64,000 bases of DNA, from the NCBI RefSeq assembly GCF_001936575.1, contig NZ_MSMP01000004.1, forward strand, positions 124,001 to 188,000, given 5' to 3'. A model generated the notes under the pieces. The model ran no database searches. It saw nothing but the letters and a program-made list of their open reading frames with translations, and was not told the DNA's origin. The position numbers and the translations under genes are program-made. This DNA is from Tenacibaculum agarivorans. GTDB lineage: Bacteria; Bacteroidota; Bacteroidia; Flavobacteriales; Flavobacteriaceae. Below are positions 1-9,069 of this stretch, one piece after another; position 1 is the stretch's first letter, and every line of letters starts with the position of its first letter.

Positions 1-261
1 CTAAAAAGGCTCTTTAAAGAATTATGGCTTCATTCTAATAACTGTTCAGAACCAATTAAAAGTATGTGGTTCTCTATTCAAGAAGTATCAAAATCCACAG
101 GAAATACCAAAAAAGAAGTCAGAAAGCATGTAAACATGTTAATTTCTAACAACTATATCTGTATGACATCTGAAGAACCAATGCGATTTGAATTTACAGA
201 AAAGGGTAAAAAAATTAAAACAGATTTAGATATACAGAAAATAATACAAAACGTTGGATAA
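1..261 (+). CDS. Winged-helix-like DNA-binding protein, C-terminal part (runs off left edge)
   Basis: The reading frame is open from base 1, so the gene begins before the window; the first ATG seen (base 64) is probably internal. The visible 86 residues contain a helix-turn-helix-like stretch (SIQEVSKSTGNTKKEVRKHV followed by MLISNNYI) and a beta-wing-like segment (MRFEFTEKGKKI), the usual pattern of a small winged-helix regulator or replication/maintenance protein. No effector domain is visible. Family assignment is inference from pattern only; it could also be a C-terminal wHTH of a larger protein. Confidence 0.5.
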   Translation, partial: LKRLFKELWLHSNNCSEPIKSMWFSIQEVSKSTGNTKKEVRKHVNMLISNNYICMTSEEPMRFEFTEKGKKIKTDLDIQKIIQNVG

Positions 262-324
262 AAATTTTACGACCTTTGATTATTAAATAACTACGAAACT
301 TTATACACTTAGTAATATACTCAA

Positions 325-759
325 ATGGAAATAAAAACTGATTTTAGTATTGAACCTTGTAATACGAAAAATATTCAAAAAATAGTAGATGGAATTAATA
401 CGTACAACATAAGTAAAGTACCTGCACTTGCGGATACTTGGACTCCTTTAGAGTTTGTTGCAAAAAATAAAAATGGAAGTGAAATAGGTGGCGTATTAGG
501 TGGGATAGGATATTGGAATGGTCTAGAGATTAAAATTTTGTGGGTAAGAGAAGAGTATAGAAAAAAAGGAATAGGAACTCAAATTTTAAAACACATTGAG
601 GAAAAAGCAAAAGAAAAAGGCGCTACAATAGCATTGCTAGATACATTTGACTTTCAAGCTGAAGATTTTTATCTAAAAAACGGATATGAGCCTTTTGGAG
701 AACTAAAAAATTTTCCAAAGGGAAAAAGACGTATCTATTTTTCAAAACAATTGAACTGA
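325..759 (+). CDS. GNAT family N-acetyltransferase
   Basis: A 144-residue single-domain GNAT protein, the usual size for the family. The acetyl-CoA binding motif A is visible as V-REEYRKKGIGTQIL (R-x-x-G-x-G pattern) at about residues 75-90, followed by the helix KHIEEKAKEKG and the motif B region DFYLKNGYEPFGEL. It should transfer an acetyl group from acetyl-CoA to an amine of a small molecule or peptide; the substrate cannot be told. Its stop codon overlaps the ATG of a decayed HAD-type reading frame, suggesting the two were once translationally coupled. Confidence 0.85.
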   Translation: MEIKTDFSIEPCNTKNIQKIVDGINTYNISKVPALADTWTPLEFVAKNKNGSEIGGVLGGIGYWNGLEIKILWVREEYRKKGIGTQILKHIEEKAKEKGATIALLDTFDFQAEDFYLKNGYEPFGELKNFPKGKRRIYFSKQLN

Positions 760-812
760 TGAAAAATGTAATTATTCTAGATTTAGATGGAGTTTTTAAT
801 ATTGATCCCTAA
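759..812 (+). pseudogene. HAD-family hydrolase remnant (N-terminal stub)
   Basis: The ATG overlaps the stop of the GNAT gene (ATGA-type junction) and opens a 17-codon frame, MKNVIILDLDGVFNIDP, ending in TAA. VIILDLDGVF is the classical motif I of haloacid-dehalogenase hydrolases (nucleophile Asp and general-acid Asp). After the stop I see no continuing HAD sequence in any frame through 913. The simplest reading is a gene lost by nonsense mutation and deletion; chance similarity is possible because the stub is short. Confidence 0.45.
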
Positions 813-913
813 CTAGTAAATTAGGTTATACTCTACAAACTAAAAAATTCATCTTTACAATCACGCAACCTTATCAGAAAATGATCATCTACTAGATATA
901 AAAAAACTTTAAT

Positions 914-1348
914 ATGAAAAAAATTATAATCTTGGTAGTAAGCCTCATTATTTTCTCTAACTGTACAAATGACGAAAATAACATTAACGAAACTGGTAAC
1001 GAAAAAATTATAGGTGAATGGAAACTAATAGAATCTAAATTTCACGGACTTGAAGGTGGAACCTATTCTGAGGGTTCAATTGATCATTCTAATGAAAATA
1101 TTATTTATAATTTTCAACCTAACGGGAAATTACTAGTTACAGGTGGAAACAATCCTGGTTATCCTAATCGTGAATATGATTATGTATTTGGTGAAGACTA
1201 TTTAAGTGGATCATCAAGTCCTGGAGAGAAAAAAATACTTTTAGTAAAAATCGACAATACAAAATGGACTTATAACTTTACTGATGGGCGAATGACTTTA
1301 GGCATTTCATACGTTGATGGTCCTGATTTAATATTTGAACGAAAATAA
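914..1348 (+). CDS. Small lipoprotein, lipocalin-like
   Basis: The 144-residue product starts with a lipoprotein signal peptide (MKKIIILVVSLIIFSNC, lipobox SNC with Cys17) followed by an acidic and Asn-rich linker. The body starts IIGEWKLIESKF and contains short beta-strand-like blocks (LLVTGGNN, KILLVKIDN, WTYNF), as in the lipocalin-like lipoproteins common in flavobacteria. It should be anchored in the outer membrane or face the periplasm. No ligand can be assigned and there is no obvious operon partner. Confidence 0.65.
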   Translation: MKKIIILVVSLIIFSNCTNDENNINETGNEKIIGEWKLIESKFHGLEGGTYSEGSIDHSNENIIYNFQPNGKLLVTGGNNPGYPNREYDYVFGEDYLSGSSSPGEKKILLVKIDNTKWTYNFTDGRMTLGISYVDGPDLIFERK

Positions 1349-1481
1349 CAACTATTCTCCGCTAAAAGACAAAAATTGTTTCTCTACACATCATACTAAA
1401 AACTTAAAGTTTAGCTATATTTATAAAGTAAAATAATGCAATATTTTCTTTACTGAAATATTATGAAATATATAAAGCTAT

Positions 1482-1928
1482 ATGTGTGATTTCAACCAAG
1501 GTTTTATATTGTGTAAATGCAATGATTCTAAAGTAATTGTTCATCATAAAAAATCGAAACGAAATAAAAAGAAGTTACAAAAGGAAGTACAAAAGATTGA
1601 GTATACTTGGACACTTTTCAGGTTTATTGGAATGTCTAAAGAAAGAGAACTTGGAAGGTATATGTTTCCTGTAAGTGATGTTGGCAACGGATTAACCTCA
1701 ACCTTTGTAGCTAATGAATTGAATAGTAGAAATTGCTTCGATTTTAAATACACCCCAAATCAAGGTGATAATTTAATCATCAGTAAAAACCAATCCTCTC
1801 ATAGAATTGAATTTATTTTCAGAAATGGAAAATGGGAAGAAGATCATTATTCACCATTCGATCATGAGTACGTAAAAATTGATAATGGAAAAATTAAAAC
1901 AAATGAATATAAAGGAGAACCTAGCTAA
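1482..1928 (+). CDS. Hypothetical protein
   Basis: A 148-residue soluble protein of unknown function. It has a Cys-containing N-terminus (MCDFNQGFILCKC), a strongly basic stretch (KKSKRNKKKLQKEV) and then strand-rich sequence ending EEDHYSPFDHEYVKIDNGKIK. I do not recognise a family. Its 3' end overlaps the start of the RidA-like gene by 26 nt in another frame, so the two are probably co-transcribed and translationally coupled. Confidence 0.6.
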   Translation: MCDFNQGFILCKCNDSKVIVHHKKSKRNKKKLQKEVQKIEYTWTLFRFIGMSKERELGRYMFPVSDVGNGLTSTFVANELNSRNCFDFKYTPNQGDNLIISKNQSSHRIEFIFRNGKWEEDHYSPFDHEYVKIDNGKIKTNEYKGEPS

Positions 1929-2364
1929 ACTTGGCTTACAATTGCCTAATACTTCAACTCCTGGAGGAAATTATGAATCTGTAAATATTAGAAAAGATAT
2001 TGCCTATATTGCTATACAATTTCCTATTCTCAATGAAGAATTTAAATACCAAGGACGTTTAGGGAACGAAATTTCAACCGAAGAAGGATATAAAGCTATG
2101 GAATTATGTGCCTTAAATGTTCTGGCTCAAGTTGACAAAAAAATAGGGTTTGAAAAAGTTATAGGACTCAATCACATAGACGCTTATTTCCAATCTGGAT
2201 CCGATTGGGATGATTCACCAATTGTAGTTAATGGAGCCTCCGATGTATTTGTAAAAGTATTAGGAGAAAAAGGAAAACATTCAAGAGCTATTTTCGGAGT
2301 TGAAAAACTTCCTAGAAACTTTAGTGTAGGCTTAACCGTATCATTCACCATAGAAACAGCATAA
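1903..2364 (+). CDS. RidA/YjgF family protein (YoaB-like subgroup)
   Basis: I chose the ATG at 1903 (MNIKENLAKLGLQLP), since relatives begin in this way; an in-frame TTG lies at 1879. The product is 153 residues. It shows the long-subgroup RidA pattern: LGLQLPNTSTPGGNYESV, then GRLGNEISTEEGYKAMELCALNVLAQV, then a C-terminal SRAIFGVEKLPRNFSVGLTVSF with the conserved Arg near the active-site cleft. Classical RidA hydrolyses reactive imine or enamine intermediates; the activity of this subgroup is less well defined. It precedes a VOC protein and a second GNAT by 14 and 7 nt, forming a small-enzyme operon. Confidence 0.8.
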   Translation: MNIKENLAKLGLQLPNTSTPGGNYESVNIRKDIAYIAIQFPILNEEFKYQGRLGNEISTEEGYKAMELCALNVLAQVDKKIGFEKVIGLNHIDAYFQSGSDWDDSPIVVNGASDVFVKVLGEKGKHSRAIFGVEKLPRNFSVGLTVSFTIETA

Positions 2365-2378
2365 AAACCGAATACAAA

Positions 2379-2774
2379 ATGAAATATGGATATACAATAA
2401 TTTATGTTGAGAATGTAAAAGAAACCATTGAATTCTATGAAAAAGCATTTGGATTTCAGCAAAAATTTGTGACACCTGAGAATGACTATGGGGAGTTGGT
2501 TTCTGGAGAAACTACTATCGCTTTTGCTTCAATAGAATTAGGGAACTCTAATTTCAAAAAAGGATTTACAAAAACAAATAACACCGAAAAACCTTTTGGT
2601 GTGGAAATGGCATTTGTAACTGAAAATATTGAAGCTGACTTTAAAAAAGCAATCGAAATGGGAGCTACTGAATTTGAACCTCTAACTAAAAAACCTTGGG
2701 GACAAAAAGTTGGATATCTAAGAGATAACAACGGTTTCTTAATTGAAATTTGTACTCCTGTAAAAACTGAATAA
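2379..2774 (+). CDS. VOC family protein (glyoxalase/bleomycin-resistance fold)
   Basis: A 131-residue vicinal-oxygen-chelate protein. The paired beta-alpha-beta modules are visible: N-terminal YTIIYVENVKETIEFYEKAFGF and C-terminal VEMAFVTENIEADFKKAIEMGATEFEPLTKKPWGQKVGYLRDNNGFLIEICTP, with the terminal Glu of EICTP in the usual metal-ligand place. Members are metal-dependent isomerases, dioxygenases or antibiotic-binding proteins; the substrate is not evident. It sits 14 nt after the RidA-like gene and 7 nt before a GNAT gene. Confidence 0.85.
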   Translation: MKYGYTIIYVENVKETIEFYEKAFGFQQKFVTPENDYGELVSGETTIAFASIELGNSNFKKGFTKTNNTEKPFGVEMAFVTENIEADFKKAIEMGATEFEPLTKKPWGQKVGYLRDNNGFLIEICTPVKTE

Positions 2775-2781
2775 TCAAAAA

Positions 2782-3327
2782 ATGAAAATCCATATAGAAA
2801 CCGAACGACTTATCATAAGAGATCTAGAAGAGCATGATGCTAAGGGAATTTTTGCTTTGGATTCAGATCCTGAGGTTCATCAATTTTTAGGAAAAAAACC
2901 GATACAAACACTTAAAGAAGCAGAAGAAATTATTGCCTATATCAGAAACCAATATGTGGAGAATGGTATAGGTCGTTGGGCGGTAATCGATAAAGAAACT
3001 GACGATTTTATTGGTTGGACTGGCTTAAAATATGAAAAAGAGTTACGAAAAGAGTTTAATTATTATGATTTAGGATATCGACTTAGAAAAAAATATTGGG
3101 GTAAAGGAATTGCCACAGAAACCGCAATTGAATCTCTTAAATATGGTTTTGAAAAACTAAATCTGAAAGAGATTGGTGCAGCCGCTGACATCAAGCATTT
3201 AGCTTCTAACAAAATTCTCACTAAGATCGGCTTGAAATTGATTGACACTTTTGAGTATAATGGAGTTCCTCATAATTGGTATAATCTTAAAAAGACGGAA
3301 TGGTTAGAATTTAGTAATTTTGGTTAA
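2782..3327 (+). CDS. GNAT family N-acetyltransferase (RimJ/RimL type)
   Basis: A 181-residue acetyltransferase of the RimJ/RimL-like group: N-terminal IETERLIIRDLEEHDAKGIFALDSDPEVHQFLG, middle FIGWTGLKYE, acetyl-CoA loop YWGKGIATETAIESLKYGF (Q/R-x-x-G-x-A variant) and C-terminal LASNKILTKIGLKLIDTFEYNG. Relatives acetylate protein N-termini or small amines. It is seven bases after the VOC gene and probably the last gene of the RidA-VOC-GNAT operon. Confidence 0.85.
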   Translation: MKIHIETERLIIRDLEEHDAKGIFALDSDPEVHQFLGKKPIQTLKEAEEIIAYIRNQYVENGIGRWAVIDKETDDFIGWTGLKYEKELRKEFNYYDLGYRLRKKYWGKGIATETAIESLKYGFEKLNLKEIGAAADIKHLASNKILTKIGLKLIDTFEYNGVPHNWYNLKKTEWLEFSNFG

Positions 3328-3339
3328 AATTAAAATGCT

Positions 3340-3837
3340 ATGATATATTTCATGTGGTCTTTAATAAACCTTATTACTTTAATCTACCTTCTTTTCTTTA
3401 TTAACAAAAGGGTACTTAAACATAAAACTAAATCTTTTTCAGCCACTATAATTATTATTGGAATTATTCTATTGGGATCCAATTCAAGTTCTAATAAGAT
3501 CAATAATCACATAAAAATTACTGATACTTACAATAGAAATAATAAACTGATTATAAAGTATATTAAACTTGAAGATAATTTAATTTTTGATATCAATTCA
3601 AGTATTCAATATTCAGTTGATGGAAATAAACACATACCCATTGATTGCCATAGCTATATAACTGGATTTAGTAGCGGTTTTGTTTGGGAGCTTAAATCTA
3701 TTTACAATCTTAACCAAACAGGTAATTTAACTGCTACTGGAGTACTAAAATGGAACCTTTTAGGTATTAACATTTATAGTGAACTAAAAAATTTTGACAT
3801 ATCTTTCAATGGGGATCACGTAAAAATTAATTCCTAA
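3340..3837 (+). CDS. Hypothetical membrane-anchored protein
   Basis: A 165-residue protein with two N-terminal hydrophobic segments (about residues 3-21, LINLITLIYLLFF, and 35-47, ATIIIIGIILLGS), followed by a strand-rich extracytoplasmic-looking domain with many Asn and Ile residues and two repeats of a NNxxIxI-type pattern. I do not recognise the family. It lies 12 nt after the GNAT gene, so read-through transcription is likely. Confidence 0.55.
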   Translation: MIYFMWSLINLITLIYLLFFINKRVLKHKTKSFSATIIIIGIILLGSNSSSNKINNHIKITDTYNRNNKLIIKYIKLEDNLIFDINSSIQYSVDGNKHIPIDCHSYITGFSSGFVWELKSIYNLNQTGNLTATGVLKWNLLGINIYSELKNFDISFNGDHVKINS

Positions 3838-3901
3838 AACTCTCATCAAAAAACACTACATTGTTCTAACGTAAAATCAAACACTAGAACAATCGCTGTT
3901 T

Positions 3902-4537
3902 ATGGATTTCTTAGGAGCTACATATTTTTTTGACTATGAACATGACGTAATACAAGAATTAATTTCTGAATTTTCTACTTCCACTATTTCAGAGAAAGAA
4001 AAGACTATTGCCTTATACTCTAAAATTCGTGACGGTTGGAAATATGATCCATATAGCATAAGCTTTTCTAAAGAGAGTTATAAAGCAAGTACTATTGCCC
4101 AAAAATCTACAGGACATTGTGTAGAAAAATCAGTATTACTTATCGCATGTTTACGAGCTTTACACATACCTGCAAGATTACATTTAGGAAAAGTAAAAAA
4201 TCATATTGCTGTAGAGCGATTAATTGAAAAGTTTGGTTCTAATGAACTCACTCCACATGGTATGGTTAATGTGTTTTTAAATGATAAATGGCTTAAAATG
4301 TCACCCGCATTTAATACTTCTTTATGTAAAAAATTAAACGTTGATCCGTTAGAATTTGATGGAGAAAACGATTCTTTCTTACAACAATTCAATAGTAATG
4401 GTCATAAATTTATGGATTACATTGATGATTATGGTTATTTTGATGATGTACCTGTTGAGTTTATGCAGAAAAATGTAAAAGAACATTATCCACATATTTT
4501 TGATACTGACGAAAATATTACAGAATTTAAGATCTAA
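3902..4537 (+). CDS. Transglutaminase-like domain protein
   Basis: A 211-residue cytoplasmic protein with the transglutaminase-like core. The putative nucleophile is Cys73 in STGHCVEKSVLLIACLRALHIPARL, the standard (G)xCxxxxxLLxALLRxxGIPAR pattern, and the catalytic His is probably His119 in THGMVNVFLNDKW (written TPHGMVNV in the sequence). The segment KMSPAFN occupies the place where many relatives carry the third catalytic residue in a D-A-T-F context; an Asp is not seen there, so the triad may be modified. Likely a peptidase- or amidase-like hydrolase rather than a crosslinking enzyme. Confidence 0.75.
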   Translation: MDFLGATYFFDYEHDVIQELISEFSTSTISEKEKTIALYSKIRDGWKYDPYSISFSKESYKASTIAQKSTGHCVEKSVLLIACLRALHIPARLHLGKVKNHIAVERLIEKFGSNELTPHGMVNVFLNDKWLKMSPAFNTSLCKKLNVDPLEFDGENDSFLQQFNSNGHKFMDYIDDYGYFDDVPVEFMQKNVKEHYPHIFDTDENITEFKI

Positions 4538-4555
4538 TTAAACTACATCTAAACT

Positions 4556-5440
4556 ATGGGAAATAATAAATTAATAGTTGATGAGCGTCAAACCGATTTA
4601 GGTAATTTTATGGTGGGTAGGTTACTCCCTTTTAGAAAAAAAAGACAAGTAGGCCCTTTCACTTTTATAGATCATATGGGACCTGCCGTAATTGGTGATG
4701 GTAAGTTTATAGATGTAGATTAGCATCCATATATTGGATTATCAACATTAACTTATTTATTTGAAGGAGAAATTGAACACAGAGATAGTACTGGAGCACA
4801 ACAAATTATCACACCAGGTGATGTTGGTTTTATGACTTCTGGAAGTGGCGTAACACATACGGAAAGAACACCTAAAGAAAGTAGAAATAAAACGAAACAT
4901 ACATTACACGGCTATCAAATTTGGGTGGCATTGCCCATAGCAAAAGAAGAAATGAATCCTCGTTTCGATTTTTATCCCAAAGAAGCTATTCCTACTTGGG
5001 AAAAGAACAATGTAAAAATGAAACTTGTTGCCGGTAATGCTTTTGGCAAAAGCTCTCCTCTTCAGGGATACTCTCCTTTATTTATGGTGGATATTTTTGC
5101 TAAAGAAGAAACTACACTACAATTAGGAGGACAAGTAAAAGGTGAAATTGCTTTTGTAATAGTAAAAGGAAGTATTAAAACACAAGATCAAAGAGTTGAA
5201 GCTGGACAAATGTTAATCAGTAAAACAGATGATGCATGTGAAATTTGTTTAGAAAAACACACTCAGATATTACTTTTTGGAGGCAAACCCTTACCAGAAG
5301 AACGTATTCTAATGTGGAATTTTGTATCTCACAATAAGGAAAGATTATTAAAAGCTAAAGAAGGTTGGAAAAACAAAAAATTTCCAAAAGTTCCTAATGA
5401 CAATACATATATCCCCTTTCCTGAATTAAAAAACAAATAA
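4556..5440 (+). pseudogene. Pirin family protein, interrupted by an in-frame TAG
   Basis: One continuous frame runs from ATG 4556 to the stop at 5440 (294 residues if read through) and is a full-length pirin: N-terminal cupin (VGPFTFIDHMGP, then LSTLTYLFEGEIEHRDS and SGSGVTHTE) and C-terminal cupin (PLQGYSPLFMVDIFAKEET onward). It is broken by TAG at 4721-4723 (codon 56), at a place where relatives usually have Gln (CAG) just before the metal-binding H-P-H; the next codons read H-P-Y, so the second metal His also appears replaced by Tyr (CAT to TAT). An ATG at 4832 could only yield a 202-residue fragment without the complete metal site. Other metal ligands (His and Glu in VTHTE) are still present. 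Confidence 0.8.
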
Positions 5441-5456
5441 CGAAAAAACTATAAAC

Positions 5457-7844
5457 TTAATTTTTAGGTTTAAACACTAACTTATTTTTAGACTTTTTAA
5501 TTTGTTCTTCATTTAACAACATTACATCCATTTGCTCATTCACATATTTCTGTGCTTGATCTTTATAATGAGGACTAAATCTATTTCCACTCTGCCCTGT
5601 TGGAATCATTCCTAAACTCTTATCTACAGCTGAAAAATCAACAACACGTCTAGAAGAAGGTATTGATGACACTTTATAAACTCCTGTGCTATCTAGTTTA
5701 AAACCTAATTTATTAATAATATCATCTCCTCCATTCACTTCAAAAGGACCAACATTAAAATACTTCCTTAACAATCCTCCAGCCTTACCAATGGCATGTC
5801 CATGTTCCATAGAAAAAACTCTTTTCCATTGCCATTCATCACTGTTTTTTCCTAATTGATTTTCTAAAAAAGTAACCGTATTTTTTATTGATTGTGTTAA
5901 GACATCTTTTCTTCCCTCTTTTTTTTCTTTTGTTTTCACGTTATCCCACCAAACAGATTCTTGTCTACTAATTTGTGTAGAAAGACATTTCTTTTTTAAT
6001 GATGCCGCATTTAAAAATAGTTCAAACAAATCTTTTCCTAATTCATCTGCATAGGTACCTTTGTAAAATTCATACATAAACCTATTATAAATTGTTGGAG
6101 CTACATAATCTTTCATATAAGTTCCATCCCAATCTTTCAGCTTCTTAAAAACTTCTTTTTCATTATCTTTCAAATCTTTTTCATCAATAACTTTAGATAT
6201 TTCTTGGATAACTTCAACAGCCACAACTGAATTTACATCATGAATCATTTTGGCAATATCTTCTTTAGTAAAATCATCTTTACTCTCCAATATATTTTTA
6301 ATTCTTTTAGCTCTATCTTCATTTGAATAATATCCCGGATATAATCTTCCTCCTATAGAATCTGGTTGATTATTTGCAGAATACACAAAATTCCATTCAG
6401 GATTTATAGCCTGTGGATTTTCTGAAAAATCATGATAACCTATGATTTCATCCTTTCCTGAAGCTCCATCCAAGAACAATTTTGTATTTAAACTATCTCT
6501 ATGTTTATATAATTTTGCTGAAGCAAACCAAGCTATGTTATCCTTGGCATCTCCGTACATAACATTTAATCCTGGTGCATGAATCTTAGAAACTGTATTT
6601 CTAAAACCTAAAAGTGAAGTGGCATGAGACAATCCATAAGAAACATCTAATAAGTCATTTGGTAATTGCGTATAAGCCCATTGCATTGCAATAGGTTTAG
6701 TAGATTCTATTTGATTTATAACATCATTAACTATTGGACCATGCTTACTTACCCTTATTTGATATGAAGTATCTTCTCCATTTTTAACTTTTATTGTTTT
6801 ATTTCTAAGCTCATATTTTAAAAACCCTTCTGAGGTTTTATATTCAAGATCATTATTAGGGTTATTTTCTTCAATATAAAAATCGATATCATCATTTTGT
6901 AACATTGTTAAACCATACGCATATGCTGTATTGTGCCCTAATAAAGGAAAAGGTGATAAAGCTAAATTAAAACCGTACATCTCAAAATCTGGAGTTTTAA
7001 TGTGATTTTGAAACCAAACACCAGGTTGTGCAGAACTTATATGAGGATCGTTAGCAAATATTACTTTTCCATTTTTTGTTTTTTCTGGTCCTAATACCCA
7101 AGAATTACTTCCCATAAAACTTGGTACTGGAAGCGTTTCCATTATTTTGTGCACTTCTGCAGCAAACTGTGCTTGAGTATTTAAATTTCTTGCATTATGC
7201 ATTAGTGTAGTTTTTTCAGGAGAAATTCCTAGTTCTTCTACATATTTATTTCCTAATTTATTTTGAACTTCAGTCAAAAAAGGATCTACCTTATGAGCAG
7301 AAGCAAAACTAAAAGACATATAACCAAAAACATTATACATATCTCTTTCAGTAAACTTTTCTTTTTCTAATCCAAGCAGATAATATTCTACAGGTGTAGC
7401 ACCATTTTCTATAAATTCATTTACACCATCTAAATATGCTTTAGCTAATTTATATTGTTTAGATGTTTTATCTAAATTTGAAATCGTTTTACTAGCAGCT
7501 TCTTCTATTCCTAGACTCGAAAAAAACATATCTGTTTTAACCATTGTCTCACCAAATACTTCGCTCAATCTACCTGCAGCAATTCTTCGAATCAATTCCA
7601 TTTGCCACAATCTATCTTGTGCATGCACATATCCAAAAGCTCTATAAGCATCCTCTTGATCTTGAGCATTAATATGCGGAACTCCATTTCCATCATAGTA
7701 CACAGTAACTTCTTCTTTCAAATTAGGCAGTTCAAGTTCTCCGCTATATTTAGGTTTTAACATAATGCTAGTAACCCAAAAACATACAAGTAATAAAGCA
7801 GCAACAATAACAATGAAAAAAGTTAGTTTTTTTAATAGTTTCAT
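5457..7844 (-). CDS. Penicillin acylase family protein (Ntn hydrolase)
   Basis: A 795-residue precursor with an N-terminal membrane anchor or signal (residues 8-27, LTFFIVIVAALLLVCFWVTS). The alpha-chain signature VTVYYDGNGVPHINAQDQEDAYRAFGYVHAQDRLWQMEL follows, and the autocatalytic junction is visible as SFMG|SNSWVLGP with the new N-terminal nucleophile Ser246. Downstream are the beta-chain blocks FANDPHISS and the large C-terminal body ending in MIPTGQSGNRFSPHYKDQ. Family members cleave themselves into alpha and beta chains and hydrolyse amides such as acyl-homoserine lactones, beta-lactam side chains or N-acyl compounds in the periplasm. The substrate here is unknown. It is monocistronic and divergent from the DegT gene. 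Confidence 0.9.
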   Translation of the reverse strand: MKLLKKLTFFIVIVAALLLVCFWVTSIMLKPKYSGELELPNLKEEVTVYYDGNGVPHINAQDQEDAYRAFGYVHAQDRLWQMELIRRIAAGRLSEVFGETMVKTDMFFSSLGIEEAASKTISNLDKTSKQYKLAKAYLDGVNEFIENGATPVEYYLLGLEKEKFTERDMYNVFGYMSFSFASAHKVDPFLTEVQNKLGNKYVEELGISPEKTTLMHNARNLNTQAQFAAEVHKIMETLPVPSFMGSNSWVLGPEKTKNGKVIFANDPHISSAQPGVWFQNHIKTPDFEMYGFNLALSPFPLLGHNTAYAYGLTMLQNDDIDFYIEENNPNNDLEYKTSEGFLKYELRNKTIKVKNGEDTSYQIRVSKHGPIVNDVINQIESTKPIAMQWAYTQLPNDLLDVSYGLSHATSLLGFRNTVSKIHAPGLNVMYGDAKDNIAWFASAKLYKHRDSLNTKLFLDGASGKDEIIGYHDFSENPQAINPEWNFVYSANNQPDSIGGRLYPGYYSNEDRAKRIKNILESKDDFTKEDIAKMIHDVNSVVAVEVIQEISKVIDEKDLKDNEKEVFKKLKDWDGTYMKDYVAPTIYNRFMYEFYKGTYADELGKDLFELFLNAASLKKKCLSTQISRQESVWWDNVKTKEKKEGRKDVLTQSIKNTVTFLENQLGKNSDEWQWKRVFSMEHGHAIGKAGGLLRKYFNVGPFEVNGGDDIINKLGFKLDSTGVYKVSSIPSSRRVVDFSAVDKSLGMIPTGQSGNRFSPHYKDQAQKYVNEQMDVMLLNEEQIKKSKNKLVFKPKN

Positions 7845-7883
7845 TAGGACATAATTTTATCAAATATAACTGTTTTAAATTTG

Positions 7884-7891
7884 TACTTTTG
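7884..7891 (+). promoter_or_regulatory. Putative Bacteroidota -7 promoter element
   Basis: TACTTTTG matches the established Bacteroidota -7 consensus TAnnTTTG and lies 23 nt before the ATG at 7915. I do not see a convincing -33 TTTG at the usual distance, so this is a plausible core promoter for the DegT-galE operon, not a proven one. Confidence 0.4.
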
Positions 7892-7914
7892 AGTAAACAA
7901 ACTTGACTAGGTTT

Positions 7915-9063
7915 ATGAAGAAAATTCATATGGTTGACTTACAAAGTCAATATCAAAAAATAAAAGAAACTATAGATACTTCAATACAAGAAGTTTTAAA
8001 TTCTTCAGCATATATTAATGGTCCTTATGTTAAAGATTTTCAAGCTGATTTAGAAAAATATTTGAAGGTAAAACATGTAATTCCTTGTGCTAACGGAACA
8101 GACGCGCTGCAAATAGCAATGATGGGACTTGGATTACAACCTGGTGATGAAGTAATTACTGTTGATTTTACTTTTGCTGCCACAGTAGAAGTTATTGGGT
8201 TATTAAACTTAACTCCAGTTTTAATTGATGTTGAACCTGATTCATTTAATATTGATATTGAAGCTTTAAAAAAGGCTATTACACCTAAAACAAAAGCTAT
8301 TGTACCAGTTCACTTATTTGGACAGGTAGCCAATATGGAAGCTATTTTAGAAATTGCTTCACAACACAATCTGTTTGTTATTGAAGATAACGCACAGGCT
8401 ATTGGTGCTAATTATACTTTTAAAGATGGTACAAAGAAAAAAGCAGGAACAATCGGAAATGTTGGTACAACTTCTTTCTTTCCTTCTAAGAATTTAGGTT
8501 GTTATGGTGATGGTGGCGCTATTTTTACTAATGATGATGAATTAGCACACACTATCAGAGGTATTGTAAACCACGGTATGTATAAAAGATACTATCATGA
8601 TGTAGTAGGAGTTAATTCTCGTTTAGATAGTATTCAAGCAGCGGTATTAAAAACTAAACTTCCTTTGTTAGACGAATATTGTAATGCCAGAAGAGATGCT
8701 GCTAGGTATTACAATAATGCATTTGCAAACAATGAACATATAGAAACACCTACTAGCTCTTCATGTGGACAAATTTGTGATTCATGCGATTGCCATGTTT
8801 TTCATCAATATACACTTCAAATTAAAAATGGGAAGCGTGATGAATTACATCAACATTTACTAGATAATGGAATTGCTAATGCTATATATTACCCGGTTCC
8901 TTTACACCAGCAAAAAGCATATACGAATGAACGTTATAACGAAGATGATTTTAAAGTAACCAATACTCTTATCAATACAGTGATCTCATTACCTATGCAT
9001 ACTGAATTAGATGAAGAGCAATTGGCTTTTATAACCAAAACTGTAAACGACTTTTTAAAATAA
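7915..9063 (+). CDS. DegT/DnrJ/EryC1/StrS family PLP-dependent aminotransferase
   Basis: I start the gene at ATG 7915 (MKKIHMVDLQSQYQKIK), typical for the family; a TTG four codons upstream is less likely. The 382-residue fold-type-I aminotransferase shows CANGTDALQIAMMGLGLQPGDEVIT, VPVHLFGQVANMEAI, EDNAQAIGA and the PLP lysine in TTSFFPSKNLGCYGDGGAI. Such enzymes aminate nucleotide-activated keto-sugars for surface polysaccharides. It is followed closely by a membrane protein and galE, which fits a nucleotide-sugar/cell-surface role. A Cys-rich insert (SSSCGQICDSCDCHVFHQY) near residue 285 is seen in several flavobacterial members. Confidence 0.92.
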   Translation: MKKIHMVDLQSQYQKIKETIDTSIQEVLNSSAYINGPYVKDFQADLEKYLKVKHVIPCANGTDALQIAMMGLGLQPGDEVITVDFTFAATVEVIGLLNLTPVLIDVEPDSFNIDIEALKKAITPKTKAIVPVHLFGQVANMEAILEIASQHNLFVIEDNAQAIGANYTFKDGTKKKAGTIGNVGTTSFFPSKNLGCYGDGGAIFTNDDELAHTIRGIVNHGMYKRYYHDVVGVNSRLDSIQAAVLKTKLPLLDEYCNARRDAARYYNNAFANNEHIETPTSSSCGQICDSCDCHVFHQYTLQIKNGKRDELHQHLLDNGIANAIYYPVPLHQQKAYTNERYNEDDFKVTNTLINTVISLPMHTELDEEQLAFITKTVNDFLK

Positions 9064-9069
9064 GGAATT

